Assembly: GCA_028718065.1 (NCBI GenBank)
Contig: JAQUMP010000220.1
Coordinates: forward strand, 1 to 6,329
Origin: Chitinivibrionales bacterium
GTDB lineage: Bacteria > Fibrobacterota > Chitinivibrionia > Chitinivibrionales > FEN-1185
Direction: 5' to 3'
Length of the DNA: 6,329 nt
Every line of letters starts with the position of its first letter. Position 1 is the stretch's first letter. Shown piece after piece: positions 5,255-6,329 of this stretch. A program made the position numbers and the translations under genes. The notes beneath the pieces are model-generated. The model worked only from the letters and a program-made list of their open reading frames with translations. It had not been told where the DNA came from and made no database searches.

Positions 5255-6329
5255 ATGGGTAAAGCGCTGTTTTCTATCCGAATCACTCGCGGTTGTTTAT
5301 TACTGCTTACGGTTTTTATTTTTGCCGCCTTCGGCCAGGCTATTTTCCCCGATAGTTTTTATTTCCCCGTAACTTATTACGATTATCACACCAATCCGAA
5401 TTTAAATAATGTTGTTGTTCCCATACTCAACACCGATTTCGAAACGCAAGGGTATTGTTCCGGTAGAACTGACCCGGTGACCTTAAATATGGTTATGGAT
5501 ACTCTTTCTTCAGATCGTAAACCGATTTTAAAAACCATTGCCGATTGCAATGATCATCTTAACGACTGGTTTAGGCCAAGCGGCGCCTGTTCGCCTTCCG
5601 ATTTATGCATTGTAAAATTTGATCCTTTAACCGGCCATTGGAGCGGACTTACGCCCTATATCCAAAATCACGCCGATCCCAACGAAACATTTCCGGCCCA
5701 ACCGAATGAATGGATGTATTCACATTCAACGATCTACCCCAACATGAACAATGTCGTTATTTATGACTCTTTGCTTTTTAAACCCCAAAAAAATCATCCC
5801 GGGACATATTATTTCCAGCGTGACGGGAAACCGGATTTAAACACTGGAATACCAACTCCGCCTTTTCTGCCGATCGATAACCGCGGCTTTGGCCCCGAAG
5901 GTCACGACATTCCCGCCTTAAGCCAGCTTCATCCCGGACCGGGGAATTTTTCCTTTGCAATGGAAATGCACCAGCAGTTTACTTATTTCAATAAACAGCA
6001 TTACGTTTTTGAAGGCGATGATGATGTCTGGGTGTTTATAAATGGGAAATTAGTTACGGACCTTGGCGGAAGGCATGCGGCCGTAACCGACAGTTTTAAC
6101 TTGGACGACCTTGCACCGGCCTTGGGCATGATCGTCGGCCATAAATACTGGCTTGATTTTTTCTATGCCCAGCGGCAGACCAATGAATCGGCGGTTAGAA
6201 TTACAACCAATATGCTTTTGGTTGTTGACAATTTCGATCCTCTCCACCTTAGGGTATCAGGCATAATTGGGAACTGTGATACAGGAAACTTTTCCGCAAC
6301 AGTCTATGACAATTCAGGGCTCGTAAAAC
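5255..6329 (+). CDS. Secreted fibro-slime domain protein (3'-partial)
   Basis: The frame is open from ATG 5255 to the window end, 358 complete codons with no stop. GGAGGGG at 5245-5251 fixes the start. Residues 1-29 form a signal peptide: basic R9 and R12, hydrophobic core CLLLLTVFIFAAF (14-26), probable cleavage after G-Q-A29. The mature part opens with FPVTYYDYHTNPN and shows the fibro-slime landmarks in order: PIDNRGFG (206-213), NFSFAMEMHQQFTY, GDDDVWVFINGKLVTDLGG (254-272), and YWLDFFYAQRQTNESAVRIT (298-317). The GDDDVWVFING core is PA14-like, a fold often used for calcium-dependent carbohydrate or surface binding, so an adhesive or extracellular-matrix role is likely. After about residue 320 a new segment begins (LLVVDNFDPLHLRVSGIIG), perhaps an Ig-like region, cut by the window edge. 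Family members are often long multidomain surface proteins. It follows the anti-sigma gene by 117 bases but has its own promoter. Confidence 0.9.
   Translation, partial: MGKALFSIRITRGCLLLLTVFIFAAFGQAIFPDSFYFPVTYYDYHTNPNLNNVVVPILNTDFETQGYCSGRTDPVTLNMVMDTLSSDRKPILKTIADCNDHLNDWFRPSGACSPSDLCIVKFDPLTGHWSGLTPYIQNHADPNETFPAQPNEWMYSHSTIYPNMNNVVIYDSLLFKPQKNHPGTYYFQRDGKPDLNTGIPTPPFLPIDNRGFGPEGHDIPALSQLHPGPGNFSFAMEMHQQFTYFNKQHYVFEGDDDVWVFINGKLVTDLGGRHAAVTDSFNLDDLAPALGMIVGHKYWLDFFYAQRQTNESAVRITTNMLLVVDNFDPLHLRVSGIIGNCDTGNFSATVYDNSGLVK

Noticed and set aside
5053..5262. 69-residue rightward frame across the anti-sigma end and the promoter
   Set aside because: It overlaps the anti-sigma gene in another frame, spans the strong promoter, and has no homology I can see.

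Overview
The window most likely comes from a member of Fibrobacterota or a close relative. The best marker is the 3'-terminal gene, a secreted protein with a clear fibro-slime domain (the family named after Fibrobacter succinogenes). The AgmX/PglI-type protein and the ExbD-like protein fit that background, although both families and the fibro-slime domain also occur in Myxococcota and a few other groups, so the assignment is an inference. All genes are spaced, oriented and preceded by Shine-Dalgarno sites as in bacteria. No rRNA, tRNA, CRISPR array, insertion sequence or attachment site was recognised.

Left part (1-2304). The window opens inside a rightward gene whose last 158 codons encode a protein I do not recognise. 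Facing it is a leftward two-gene operon: an AAA_21/OLD-like ABC-type ATPase (1117-2304) followed by a DUF4276 protein (566-1120) with Toprim-like acidic motifs. The two overlap by four bases (ATGA), so they are very probably translated together. An ATPase plus a separate Toprim-like partner is the layout of split OLD/PARIS-type phage-defence systems, so this pair is a candidate defence or DNA-transaction module. An imperfect hairpin (481-526) lies between the convergent genes.

Central divergent regulatory region (2305-2633). About 330 bases without a gene hold candidate promoters for both directions, a small dyad that brackets the leftward -35 box, and an 11-bp perfect inverted repeat upstream of the rightward operon.

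Right part (2634-5137). Four rightward genes form a likely operon: an ExbD/TolR-like inner-membrane protein, a TonB-like AgmX/PglI-family protein, a small ECF-type sigma factor (GTG start at 4315), and a membrane-anchored zinc-finger anti-sigma factor overlapping it by 11 bases. This joins trans-envelope force-transduction parts to a sigma/anti-sigma switch. Two details are odd. The ExbD-like protein has Asn where the family has its proton-carrying Asp, and no ExbB/TolQ partner is present. The anti-sigma factor ends right after its membrane helix and so has no outer sensory domain.

Right edge (5138-6329). A short gap carries the best promoter in the window (TTGACA, 17-base spacer, TATATT). 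It drives a signal-peptide-bearing fibro-slime protein that runs off the window. This surface protein could be a cargo, client or target of the envelope module, but only adjacency supports that.
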